From NCBI RefSeq assembly GCF_014653785.1, contig NZ_BNAS01000008.1:36437-100436 (forward strand): 64,000 bases of DNA, read 5' to 3'. Source of the stretch: Promicromonospora soli. Lineage in GTDB: Bacteria > Actinomycetota > Actinomycetes > Actinomycetales > Cellulomonadaceae. Each line of letters starts with the position of its first letter. Positions within the stretch are counted from its first letter, which is position 1. Shown here piece after piece: positions 9,086 through 16,567 of the stretch. The position numbers were made by a program, and so were the translations under genes. The notes beneath the pieces are model-generated. The model was not told the origin of the DNA. It worked only from the letters and a program-made list of their open reading frames with translations, and searched no databases.

Positions 9086-9159
9086 TCGACAATGGCGGAG
9101 CCGCGATCGTGCCGGCCGACCGGGTGCGGGTGTCCCGCAAGGCACAGGAGGCGGCATGA
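9082..9159 (+). CDS. Small coupled ORF 2 (25 aa), duplicate of ORF 1
   Basis: Nearly identical to the preceding small frame: one D-to-N change and one Glu codon fewer at the C-terminus (QEAA versus QEEAA). It starts in an ATGA overlap with ORF 1 and ends in an ATGA overlap with the second exporter gene at 9156. Its own 3' end supplies the GGAGGCGGC ribosome site for that gene. Confidence 0.45.
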   Translation: MIDNGGAAIVPADRVRVSRKAQEAA

Positions 9160-11186
9160 GCGCGCAGGACAAGCCCCAGAGCAGCGCGGCGACCACTGCC
9201 GCGCCGCCGGCACCGCCGCGCGGTCCAGGCGGGGGCCCCGGCCGCGGTCCTGGGCCGATGGGTATGGGCATGGGCATGCCCGTGCAGAAGCCGATGGACT
9301 TCAAGGGTTCGCTGCGCCGACTCGCCGCCGTGCTGCGGCCGGAGCGCCTGAACGTCGTGGTCCTGATGGTGCTGGGCATCGGTTCGGTGGCGCTCACCGT
9401 GCTGGGGCCCAAGCTGCTGGGCAACGCGACGAACGTGATCTTCGCGGGCTTCGTGGGTTCGGGCTTGCCCGCGAACCTGACCACCGAGCAGGCGATCGAA
9501 GGGCTCCGCCAGCGGGGCCAGGACCAGCAGGCGGACCTGCTGTCCGGCGTGCCCGGCGTCGTGCCCGGTCAGGGCATCGACTTCACGCTGCTGGCGCAGA
9601 CCCTCGGCTGGGTGGTGGCGGCGTACCTCGGGGCGTTCCTGTTCGGCTGGCTGCAGGCGCGGATCACCACCGGCGTCGTGCAGCGGACGATGCGGAACCT
9701 GCGCGACGAGGTGGAGGCCAAGCTGCACCGCATCCCCTTGTCGTACGTCGATGCGAAGCAGCGCGGCGAGATCCTGTCGCGCGTCACCAACGACATCGAC
9801 AACGTGGCCCAGACGACGACGCAGACCCTCGCGCAGCTCGTGACCGCAGCGCTCACCGTGGTGGGCGTGCTCGGCATGATGTTCTGGATCTCGCCGGTCC
9901 TGGCCCTCGTGGCGCTGGTGACGGTGCCGCTGTCCGTGATCCTGACGGCGCAGATCGCCAAGCGCAGCCAGCCGCAGTTCGTTGAGCAGTGGGCGGCCAC
10001 GGGGCGCCTCAACGCGCACATCGAGGAGTCGTTCACGGGCCACGCGCTCGTGAAGGTCTACGGGCACCAGGAGACCACCGCCGAGGCGTTCGCCAAGGAG
10101 AACGGCGCGCTGTACTCGTCGAGCTTCAAGGCGCAGTTCATCTCGGGCACCATCCAGCCCGCGATGGGGTTCCTCGCGAACCTGAACTACGTGGTCGTGG
10201 CGGTGGTCGGCGGGCTCCGCGTGGCGTCCGGCACGCTGTCGCTGGGCGACGTGCAGGCGTTCATCCAGTACTCGCGCCAGTTCACGCAGCCGCTCACGCA
10301 GGTCGCAGCGATGATGAACCTGCTGCAGTCCGGCGTCGCCTCCGCGGAGCGGGTGTTCGAGCTCCTGGACGCGCCGGAGCAGTCGCCGGACCCGGCGGAG
10401 TCGCAGAAGGTGGAGCCCGTGCGCGGGCGCGTCGCGTTCGAGGACGTCACGTTCTCGTACACGCCGGACCGGCCGCTCATCACCGGGCTGAACCTGGTCG
10501 CGGAGCCGGGGCAGACCATCGCCGTCGTCGGCCCCACGGGCGCGGGCAAGACGACGCTGGTCAACCTGCTCATGCGGTTCTACGAGGTGGACGGCGGGCG
10601 CATCACGCTGGACGGCGTGGACACGCGCGACATGTCGCGCGACGACCTGCGCTCGTCGATCGGGATGGTGCTGCAGGACACGTGGCTGTTCAAGGGCACG
10701 ATCGAGCAGAACCTGCGGTACGGGGTGGCGGACGGCGTCACGGTCGGTGAGGAGGAGTTCCTCGCCGCCACCCGGGCCACCCACGTGGACCCGTTCGTGC
10801 GGACCCTTCCCGACGGCTACGACACCGTCGTGGACGAGGAGGGCTCCAGCGTCAGCGCGGGGGAGAAGCAGCTGCTCACGCTCGCGCGGGCGTTCCTCGC
10901 CGACCCGGCGATCCTGGTGCTCGACGAGGCGACGTCGTCCGTGGACACCCGCACCGAGGTGCTGGTGCAGGAGGCGATGAACCGGCTGCGCAAGGACCGG
11001 ACGTCGTTCGTCATCGCGCATCGCCTGTCCACGATCCGCGACGCCGACGTGATCCTCGTGATGGAGCACGGCGACATCGTGGAGCAGGGCTCGCACGACG
11101 AGCTGCTCGCTGCCGACGGCGCGTACGCGCGGCTGTACGCGAGCCAGTTCGCGGCGCCGGCGGTGGAGGAGCCGGCGGCGACGTAG
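9156..11186 (+). CDS. Heterodimeric ABC exporter subunit with canonical Walker B
   Basis: 676 aa. A Gly/Pro/Met-rich N-terminal stretch (~45 residues) precedes the exporter membrane domain and the ATPase domain. Walker A is GPTGAGKTT and Walker B is ILVLDEATSSVD with the catalytic Glu. The signature is SAGEKQLLTLARA, which deviates from LSGGQ. This complements the degenerate Walker B of the partner at 7212-9008. Start ATG 9156 has AGGAGGCGGC upstream and begins the conserved protein; frames reaching further upstream cross the duplicated junction. The probable function is drug, lipid or peptide efflux under TetR control. Confidence 0.93.
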   Translation: MSAQDKPQSSAATTAAPPAPPRGPGGGPGRGPGPMGMGMGMPVQKPMDFKGSLRRLAAVLRPERLNVVVLMVLGIGSVALTVLGPKLLGNATNVIFAGFVGSGLPANLTTEQAIEGLRQRGQDQQADLLSGVPGVVPGQGIDFTLLAQTLGWVVAAYLGAFLFGWLQARITTGVVQRTMRNLRDEVEAKLHRIPLSYVDAKQRGEILSRVTNDIDNVAQTTTQTLAQLVTAALTVVGVLGMMFWISPVLALVALVTVPLSVILTAQIAKRSQPQFVEQWAATGRLNAHIEESFTGHALVKVYGHQETTAEAFAKENGALYSSSFKAQFISGTIQPAMGFLANLNYVVVAVVGGLRVASGTLSLGDVQAFIQYSRQFTQPLTQVAAMMNLLQSGVASAERVFELLDAPEQSPDPAESQKVEPVRGRVAFEDVTFSYTPDRPLITGLNLVAEPGQTIAVVGPTGAGKTTLVNLLMRFYEVDGGRITLDGVDTRDMSRDDLRSSIGMVLQDTWLFKGTIEQNLRYGVADGVTVGEEEFLAATRATHVDPFVRTLPDGYDTVVDEEGSSVSAGEKQLLTLARAFLADPAILVLDEATSSVDTRTEVLVQEAMNRLRKDRTSFVIAHRLSTIRDADVILVMEHGDIVEQGSHDELLAADGAYARLYASQFAAPAVEEPAAT

Positions 11187-11211
11187 CGGGCATCGGCTGT
11201 TTCGTTGACCC

Positions 11212-11258
11212 GGTCGGCATATCGTGTTTCGATAGTATCGATAAACGATATGCCGACC
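11212..11258. promoter_or_regulatory. 47-bp palindromic operator
   Basis: Two 23-base arms pair at 21 of 23 positions around a single central G at 11235. The outer arms GGTCGGCATATCG and CGATATGCCGACC are perfect, and the core contains TATCGATA and three CGATA units. It is much more A/T-rich than its surroundings. It lies directly before the DUF2975/YozG-like pair, so the HTH protein encoded by that pair is the natural candidate to bind it. Confidence 0.75.
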
Positions 11259-11269
11259 GAAGGGTGACG

Positions 11270-11881
11270 ATGATGGCTCAGCGAGTGTCCAGTGGCCAGC
11301 GACAGGAGTTCGTGCTGCTGATTGTCCTGGGCGGCCTGGCCGTCCTCGTGGGTGCGGTGGGAATCGTCCGGGAGCTCATCCAGATCCTGCCCAACACGCA
11401 CATCCCGGTCGCGGTCGACCTCACGGACGTACCGCACGAGCTCCTGCTGGACGGCGCCTCCGGCGTCGGCTCCACCGGCGTCGAGGTCACCGACGCGGTG
11501 GTCCGCGTCTCCCACCTCGGCCCGACGCCGCTCGCGCTCGCGCTGGCCGCCGCGCTGCTGCCGGCGATAACGCTCATGGTGGTCGCGGCGTGCTTCACGG
11601 TGCTCGGGATGTCGTTCTACCGGGGGGACTTCTTCGTCCGCCGGTGCCTCGTAGCGATCATCACGGCGGCAGTGGCGCTGGTGGTGGCCTCCGTGGCGAT
11701 ACCCACGCTGCAGATGCTGGCGGCTGAGGGCGCCCTGGAGAGCCTCGGCGTGGGCTCCGGCCAGCTGGCGGCCATGGGCGTCGACGGGCCCCTCTCCCTG
11801 GCGGGTGCCCTGCTCGCCGCCGTCGGGCACGCCTTCTGGCGCGGCGTCCACCTGCAGGAGGACACGGAGGGCCTGGTCTGA
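11270..11881 (+). CDS. DUF2975 membrane protein
   Basis: 203 aa with four predicted membrane helices (FVLLIVLGGLAVLVGAVGIV, LALALAAALLPAITLMVVAA, LVAIITAAVALVVASVAI, PLSLAGALLAAVGHAFW). This organisation and the YozG-like partner gene match DUF2975, a membrane family almost always encoded with a small Cro/C1-type regulator. The molecular function is unknown. ATG 11270 was chosen because GAAGGG sits about six bases upstream; GTG 11264 and ATG 11273 are in frame. The stop overlaps the next gene by one base (TGATG). Confidence 0.85.
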   Translation: MMAQRVSSGQRQEFVLLIVLGGLAVLVGAVGIVRELIQILPNTHIPVAVDLTDVPHELLLDGASGVGSTGVEVTDAVVRVSHLGPTPLALALAAALLPAITLMVVAACFTVLGMSFYRGDFFVRRCLVAIITAAVALVVASVAIPTLQMLAAEGALESLGVGSGQLAAMGVDGPLSLAGALLAAVGHAFWRGVHLQEDTEGLV

Positions 11882-12111
11882 TGCCGACGGAGGACGGCGA
11901 CGGCCGCGTGCACTGCCGGCTGGACGAGCTCCTCGCGGAACGCGGCATGACGCTGGCGCGGCTGGCGGAGCTGGTCGGCGTCACGGTGGTGAACCTGTCG
12001 GTGCTCAAGAACGACCGTGCTCGGGCGATCCGGTTCTCCACCCTGACGGCGATCTGCGACGTCCTCCAGTGCGAGGTCGGTGAGCTCCTGGTGGTGACGC
12101 CACACGCGTGA
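11881..12111 (+). CDS. YozG-like Cro/C1 family regulator
   Basis: 76 aa, essentially one HTH_XRE domain: LDELLAERGMTLARLAELVGV, then VNLSVLKNDRARAIRFSTL, then ICDVLQCEVGELL. It resembles the YozG/HipB-like single-domain regulators that accompany DUF2975. One-base overlap with the membrane gene indicates coupled translation. It probably binds the 47-bp palindrome at 11212-11258 as a dimer or tetramer. Confidence 0.88.
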   Translation: MPTEDGDGRVHCRLDELLAERGMTLARLAELVGVTVVNLSVLKNDRARAIRFSTLTAICDVLQCEVGELLVVTPHA

Positions 12112-12121
12112 GACCCGGCGC

Positions 12122-12127
12122 TAGGGT
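12122..12127 (+). promoter_or_regulatory. -10 element of leaderless GH10 promoter
   Basis: TAGGGT is followed by six bases and then GTG 12134. It lies only 11 bases after the stop of the YozG-like gene. Confidence 0.55.
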
Positions 12128-12133
12128 CGGCGC

Positions 12134-13408
12134 GTGACCTCTCTCTTCACCGCGCCCGACGACGGACGCACGCCCGACCCAAGCCTGGCGCACCGGCACG
12201 CCGATGCCACCGTGACCCTGCGCGGACCGGACGGTGCGCCGCTCGCCGACCGCGACGTCGTCGTACGGCAGACCCGGCACGCGTTCCTGTTCGGCTGCAT
12301 CGGGTTCGACCTCATCGACCTCGCGAACGGCACCTCGCAGGACCCGGAGTACGACGGCCGCCTCGCCGACGCCTGGTTCGACGTCTTCAACCAGACCACG
12401 CTCCCGTTCTACTGGGGCACGTTCGAGCCCGAGCGCGGGGCCCCGCGGACCGAGCGCCTGCTCGGCGCGGCGCGCTGGTTCGCCGAGCGGGGCGTCGTGG
12501 TCAAGGGGCACCCGCTGGTGTGGCACACGGTCCAGCCGGGCTGGCTGCTCGGCCTGCCCGACGCCGAGGTGGAGCGGCTGCAGCGGGAGCGCATCCGGCG
12601 CGACGTCGGCGCCTTCCGGGGCGTGATCGACACGTGGGACGCGATCAACGAGGTGGTGATCATGCCCGTGTTCACCGCTGAGGAGAACTCGATCACGCCC
12701 CTGGCGCGGACCAAGGGGCGCGTCGAGATGATCCGGATGGCGTTCGAGGAGGCACGCGCCGAGAACCCGGGCGCGACGCTGCTGCTCAACGACTTCGACA
12801 TGTCGACGGCGTACGAGTGCCTCATCGAGGCGGTGCTGGAGGCCGGGATCCCGATCGACCGGCTCGGCCTGCAGAGCCACATGCACCAGGGCTACTGGGG
12901 CCAGGAGAAGACCCTCGCGATCCTGGACCGGTTCTCGCGCTACAACATCCCGATCCACTTCACGGAGACCACGCTGCTCTCGGGCGACGTGATGCCGGAA
13001 CACGTGGTGGACCTCAACGACTGGCAGGTCGAGTCGTGGCCGTCGACGCCGGAGGGTGAGGCGCGCCAGGCCGACGAGGTGGAGCGCCACTACCGCACGC
13101 TGCTGTCGCACCCGAGCGTGGAGGCCATGACCTACTGGGGCCTGTCCGACCGGGGGATGTGGCTGAACGCCCCGGGCGGGCTGCTGCGCGACGACGGGTC
13201 GCCGAAGCCCGCGTTCGACCGGCTGCGGGAGCTGGTCAAGGGCGAGTGGTGGCTGCCGCCCACGGAACTGCGTACCGACGCCGAGGGCCGGGTGCGGTTC
13301 GGCGGTTTCCTGGGCGACTACCGGATAACGGCCGACGGCGGTGCCGTGGACGTCACGCTGGACCACCCCGGCGCCCTGGACCTGTCCGCCACGCTCCCAC
13401 GGGACTAG
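12134..13408 (+). CDS. GH10 endo-1,4-beta-xylanase-like, no signal peptide
   Basis: 424 aa. The GH10 barrel is recognised by KGHPLVWH, WDAINEV (acid/base E173) and HFTETTL (nucleophile E278). The first ~50 residues and last ~60 look like small beta domains. There is no signal peptide or cell-wall anchor, unlike most xylanases. An intracellular enzyme acting on imported xylo-oligosaccharides is plausible, since GH10 enzymes can act on short oligomers. A leaderless promoter sits just upstream. A repeat-element hairpin follows, so it appears to be a single-gene transcript. Confidence 0.9.
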   Translation: MTSLFTAPDDGRTPDPSLAHRHADATVTLRGPDGAPLADRDVVVRQTRHAFLFGCIGFDLIDLANGTSQDPEYDGRLADAWFDVFNQTTLPFYWGTFEPERGAPRTERLLGAARWFAERGVVVKGHPLVWHTVQPGWLLGLPDAEVERLQRERIRRDVGAFRGVIDTWDAINEVVIMPVFTAEENSITPLARTKGRVEMIRMAFEEARAENPGATLLLNDFDMSTAYECLIEAVLEAGIPIDRLGLQSHMHQGYWGQEKTLAILDRFSRYNIPIHFTETTLLSGDVMPEHVVDLNDWQVESWPSTPEGEARQADEVERHYRTLLSHPSVEAMTYWGLSDRGMWLNAPGGLLRDDGSPKPAFDRLRELVKGEWWLPPTELRTDAEGRVRFGGFLGDYRITADGGAVDVTLDHPGALDLSATLPRD

Positions 13409-13421
13409 CTGTGCACCTCTT

Positions 13422-13483
13422 GGTTGTGGGCGTGATCGTTGCGCCTACGCGCCCGGTTTAGGCGCAACGATCCCGCCCACAAC
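13422..13483. repeat. Palindromic repeat element, copy B
   Basis: Arms at 13423-13446 and 13460-13483 pair at 23 of 24 positions around a 13-base loop. It shares GGTTGTGGGCG-GATCGTTGCG, a TTTAGGCGCAACGATC segment and CGCCCACAAC with copy A at 15-77. It lies between the converging ends of the GH10 and SDR genes and could terminate both. Confidence 0.78.
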
Positions 13484-13493
13484 AAATCGAGGT

Positions 13494-14252
13494 TCAGGGG
13501 GCGGCGATCGGTTCCAGCGCGTTCAGGGTCTCCACCACCTGGTCGTAGTCGCCGCGGACCTCGCCGTAGCGGAGGAACTTGACCCGCTCGACCTGGATCT
13601 CGTGCGCGTCGGGCTGGGACTCCAGGAGACTCATGGTCTCGTCGGCGTACTCGTCGAGCGGCATGGCGTGGGGGTCCTCGTCGTGGCCCGGCATGAGGGC
13701 GGTCTGCACGGACGGCGGCACCAGCTCGACCACGGACACGCTCGTGCCCGCGAACTGCAGCCGGATGCTCTCCGACAGCATGTGGATCGCGGCCTTGGAC
13801 GCGTTGTACGTCGCCGTCGCGCGCAACGGGGTGTGCGCCAGGCCGGACGACACGGTCAGGATGGTCGCGTCCGGCCGGCTCTGCAGGTGCTCGGTGAACG
13901 CGGCGATCAGCCGGATCGGGCCCAGCATGTTGGTGGTGACGACGGCCTCGGCGTCCGCGAGGAAGCCCGGGGTGCGCCAGTCCTCGGCTCGCATGATCCC
14001 GGCCATCGGAACCAGCACGTTCACCTCGGGGAACCGTTCGATCACCTCGGCGGAGACGACGGCGATCGAGGCCGCGTCCGCCGTGTCGATCCGCACGGTG
14101 GCCGGGCCCCGCTCGGCGGCGGCCTCCAGCGCTGCGGTGTCGCGGCCGCCGACGATCACGGTGTTGCCCCTTGCCTGGAGGCGGGTCGCCAGGGCGAGGC
14201 CGATGCCGCGCGTCCCGCCGGGAATGAAGATGGTGTTGCCTGTTGTGTTCAT
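13494..14252 (-). CDS. Short-chain dehydrogenase/reductase (DltE-like)
   Basis: 252 aa. The N-terminal Rossmann motif is GGTRGIGLALA, and the active-site Ser and YNASK motif (Tyr-x3-Lys) are present. The sequence resembles the DltE-type SDR group. The substrate is unknown. It is divergent from the MmyB-like regulator at 14354 with a perfect inverted repeat between them, an arrangement typical for an SDR controlled by that regulator. The start at 14252 opens the Rossmann fold; longer frames upstream run through the operator. Confidence 0.9.
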   Translation of the reverse strand: MNTTGNTIFIPGGTRGIGLALATRLQARGNTVIVGGRDTAALEAAAERGPATVRIDTADAASIAVVSAEVIERFPEVNVLVPMAGIMRAEDWRTPGFLADAEAVVTTNMLGPIRLIAAFTEHLQSRPDATILTVSSGLAHTPLRATATYNASKAAIHMLSESIRLQFAGTSVSVVELVPPSVQTALMPGHDEDPHAMPLDEYADETMSLLESQPDAHEIQVERVKFLRYGEVRGDYDQVVETLNALEPIAAP

Positions 14253-14297
14253 GGCCCCACGGTGCGGCCCCCGCGCCGACGGCGGGAGAGACCCGGT

Positions 14298-14324
14298 GAA
14301 CCAGGGACCGGCGATCCCTGGTTC
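14298..14324. promoter_or_regulatory. Inverted-repeat operator between SDR and MmyB-like regulator
   Basis: GAACCAGGGA (14298-14307) and TCCCTGGTTC (14315-14324) are perfect 10-base arms separated by seven bases. The site lies midway between the divergent genes, 30 bases before the regulator start and 46 before the SDR start. Confidence 0.7.
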
Positions 14325-14353
14325 GCATCCGTGGCGCGGCGCACGATAGGTGC

Positions 14354-15187
14354 ATGAACCGAGCCGCCCTCGCCGACTTCCTCCGCCGACGCCGCGAGGC
14401 CCTGCGCCCGTCCGACGTCGGGCTGGTGCCCGGGCCGCGCCGTCGGGCACCGGGGCTGCGCCGGGAGGAGGTGGCCGCCCTCACCGGGATGTCCGTGGAC
14501 TACTACGCGCGGCTGGAGCAGCAGCGCGGGCCGCAGCCGTCGGAGCAGATGCTCGCGGCGCTCGCGCGGGCGCTCCGCCTGACCGTGGAGGAGCGCGACT
14601 ACCTGTTCCGGCTCGCCGGGCACGGCGTGCCGCGGCGTCTGCCGCTCGAGTCGCACGTCGCGCCGGCCCTGCTCCGGGTGCTCGACCGGCTCGAGGACTC
14701 CCCGGCCCTGATCCTGTCGGGCCTGGGCGAGGTGCTCGTGCAGAACCGGCTCGCCGAGGCGATCTTCGGGGCGCCGCCGGCTACCGGCCTGGCCCGCAGC
14801 TCGGTGTACCGGTGGTTCATGGAGCCGGAGTCCAGGAACGTGTACCCGCCCGAGGACCACGAACGGCAGGGCCGGAGCCAGGTCGCCTCCCTGCGAGCGG
14901 CGCACGCGGCGGCCGGACCCGGTTCGGCCGCCGACGAGGTGCTGCGCGTCCTGCTGCGGGAGAGCCCCGAGTTCGTCCGCATGTGGGAGCTGCACGAGGT
15001 GTCCCGGCGGTTCGAGGACCACAAGACGCTGGTGCACCCCGAGCTCGGCCGGATCGACGTCGACTGCCAGGCGCTGTTCACCGAGGACCAGTCGCAGGCG
15101 TTGCTGGTGCTGACGCCGGCGCCCGGCACCGAGGCCGAGGAGAAGGTCCGCCTGCTGGCGGTGCTGGGCCACGAGACCTTCGCGTAG
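14354..15187 (+). CDS. XRE/MmyB-like transcriptional regulator
   Basis: 277 aa. An N-terminal HTH (LRREEVAALTGMSVDYYARLEQ, residues ~36-57) is followed by the MmyB-type ligand domain (YRWFMEPESRNVYPPEDHE to the C-terminus), which in this family binds small lipophilic molecules. It is divergent from the SDR gene. The 10+10 palindrome between them is its probable operator. This arrangement usually means that the regulator controls the neighbouring oxidoreductase. Confidence 0.93.
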   Translation: MNRAALADFLRRRREALRPSDVGLVPGPRRRAPGLRREEVAALTGMSVDYYARLEQQRGPQPSEQMLAALARALRLTVEERDYLFRLAGHGVPRRLPLESHVAPALLRVLDRLEDSPALILSGLGEVLVQNRLAEAIFGAPPATGLARSSVYRWFMEPESRNVYPPEDHERQGRSQVASLRAAHAAAGPGSAADEVLRVLLRESPEFVRMWELHEVSRRFEDHKTLVHPELGRIDVDCQALFTEDQSQALLVLTPAPGTEAEEKVRLLAVLGHETFA

Positions 15188-15200
15188 GCAGGGGCGCGGA

Positions 15201-15255
15201 GGCCGACATGAGAGTGCCCGGGCTGCAAGGCCCGGGCATTCTCATGGTGTCGGCC
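15201..15255. terminator. Large bidirectional hairpin
   Basis: GGCCGACA (15201-15208) pairs with TGTCGGCC (15248-15255). Inside these, TGAGA/TCTCA and TGCCCGGGC/GCCCGGGCA also pair, giving a stem of more than 20 bases. It lies between the converging MmyB-like regulator gene and the secreted-protein gene. Confidence 0.8.
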
Positions 15256-15265
15256 GATGCGACGA

Positions 15266-15793
15266 TCAGCCGGTGATCAGGACGTACGGGCTCGTGAAGC
15301 CCGCGAACGTCAGCGTGTAGGTCCAGCTCTCGAGCGTGACGCTGCCCGGCTGGACGGAGGGGGTCCAGTTGGGGTTCGGGCAGTCGGCCTGCGCGAGAAT
15401 CTCAGCGTTGGTCGGGGTCGTCGAGGTCAGCGCCGGGACGGTGAGCCGGCCGTTCTTGCTCGAGGTGAGGGACGCGCTGGTGACCTCGGTCACCGAGTCG
15501 TCGTGGGACTCGACGAGCGAGCCGCCGCGGTTGGTGCACTGGATGGTCGCTGAGTACGTCGCGGCCAGGGCGACCGTTGCGTTGGTGCGCCCGACGCCGG
15601 CGAGCTCATACGTGGTACAGCTGACACCCGCCGCGGACTCGGTACAGTCGATGGTTCCCGTCTGGAGGTGCGTGCCTGAGGGCGCATTCGCGGGGAACAC
15701 GGCTGCAGACGCCGGGCTGGAAAAGATCAGCAGGGCGAACAATGCGGTTATAGCGGTCAATACCGCTGTGAACGCGCGTTTTGAAGTGAACAT
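15266..15793 (-). CDS. Small secreted protein, 175 aa
   Basis: A classical Sec signal peptide ends at ASA, residue 30, after a hydrophobic stretch of about 18 residues. The mature part is Thr/Ser-rich with four cysteines (two in the first ~30 mature residues) and looks all-beta. No family recognised. It could be an extracellular binding or adhesion protein, but nothing near it indicates a role. The 356-base upstream space is unusually A/T-rich and holds a perfect inverted repeat (15851-15868), so expression is probably regulated. Confidence 0.8.
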   Translation of the reverse strand: MFTSKRAFTAVLTAITALFALLIFSSPASAAVFPANAPSGTHLQTGTIDCTESAAGVSCTTYELAGVGRTNATVALAATYSATIQCTNRGGSLVESHDDSVTEVTSASLTSSKNGRLTVPALTSTTPTNAEILAQADCPNPNWTPSVQPGSVTLESWTYTLTFAGFTSPYVLITG

Positions 15794-16149
15794 GGTGGTG
15801 CGCTCCTTCGTGTTTTGGACATGGCGCCCGAATGGCGCGCTCTTTGATTCTTCCGGGATGTCCCGGAAGGGATCGGATGGGTGTTCTGCGAGGTAGATGC
15901 CGGTGTTTACCTAGGCATCCAATCGCGACGTTACCTCTCCGTGATGTCGGTCACAATAGGTAGCGCAGGCCTACACATTTAGTCGTTTCAGTGCGACGGT
16001 CGAAGGGGTTAAAAAAGCATTCACGTGCATTTCATGGCCGATACATCTTCGTATTCTGATCGGCATTTCAGGCGGCATCAGAACGTCAGCGCAGCGCGCG
16101 CCGGTGTCCCTCTCGCCACTTCTCCGTCGGCGGATGCGAGGATCGTCCC
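15794..16149. other. Intergenic region with palindrome
   Basis: 356 bases with no convincing gene. TTCCGGGA-TG-TCCCGGAA (15851-15868) is a perfect 8+8 inverted repeat, 58 bases upstream of the secreted-protein start, and is a candidate operator. The stretch from about 15900 to 16080 is A/T-richer than the window. Near its end, GAGGAT (16138-16143) stands six bases before the GTG of the YchJ-like gene and is probably its -10 element. Confidence 0.5.
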
Positions 16150-16551
16150 GTGCACGACGACGAACGCTGCCCCTGCCTCTCCGGCGACACCTACGGCGCC
16201 TGCTGCGGGCGCTACCACTCCGGTGCCGCGACCGCACCGACCGCCGAGGCGCTGATGCGCTCGCGGTACTCCGCGTTCGCGGTCGGGGACGACGCCTACC
16301 TGCTGGCGACGTGGGCGCCGCAGACCCGGCCGGACACCGCCGGGACCGGCGACGAGCAGTGGCGCCGCCTGGACATCCACCGCACGGAGCGGGGCGGCCC
16401 GTTCGACACCACCGGCGTCGTCGAGTTCACCGCCTTCTACAGCTACCCGGCCACCGGCGTGCGGGGCAGCCTGCACGAGACCAGCCGCTTCGTCCGCGAG
16501 GCCGGGCGCTGGTACTACGTCGACGGCGACCGGGAGGCCCGCGACCGCTAG
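16150..16551 (+). CDS. YchJ/UPF0225 family protein
   Basis: 133 aa. The N-terminal Cys-rich SEC-C-like motif (CPCLSGDTYGACCGRYH) probably binds zinc. The body is the NTF2-like YchJ domain (ALMRSRYSAFAVGDDAYLLATW). The biochemical role of this widespread family is not established. The GTG start follows GAGGAT by six bases, so the message is probably leaderless. The gene converges with the response regulator, with 16 bases between stops. Confidence 0.9.
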   Translation: MHDDERCPCLSGDTYGACCGRYHSGAATAPTAEALMRSRYSAFAVGDDAYLLATWAPQTRPDTAGTGDEQWRRLDIHRTERGGPFDTTGVVEFTAFYSYPATGVRGSLHETSRFVREAGRWYYVDGDREARDR

Positions 16552-16567
16552 GGCTGGGCAGGCCGGG

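Noticed and set aside
6450-11096. Very long open frame antisense to the TetR and ABC exporter genes
   Set aside because: It lies opposite genes with complete domain motifs. Its translation is rich in Arg, His and Asp without any domain, a usual effect of GC-rich third positions.
15971-16237. Arg-rich minus-strand frame over the YchJ-like gene start
   Set aside because: The N-terminal half is nearly pure Arg/Ser from the complement of the YchJ gene; no start signal.
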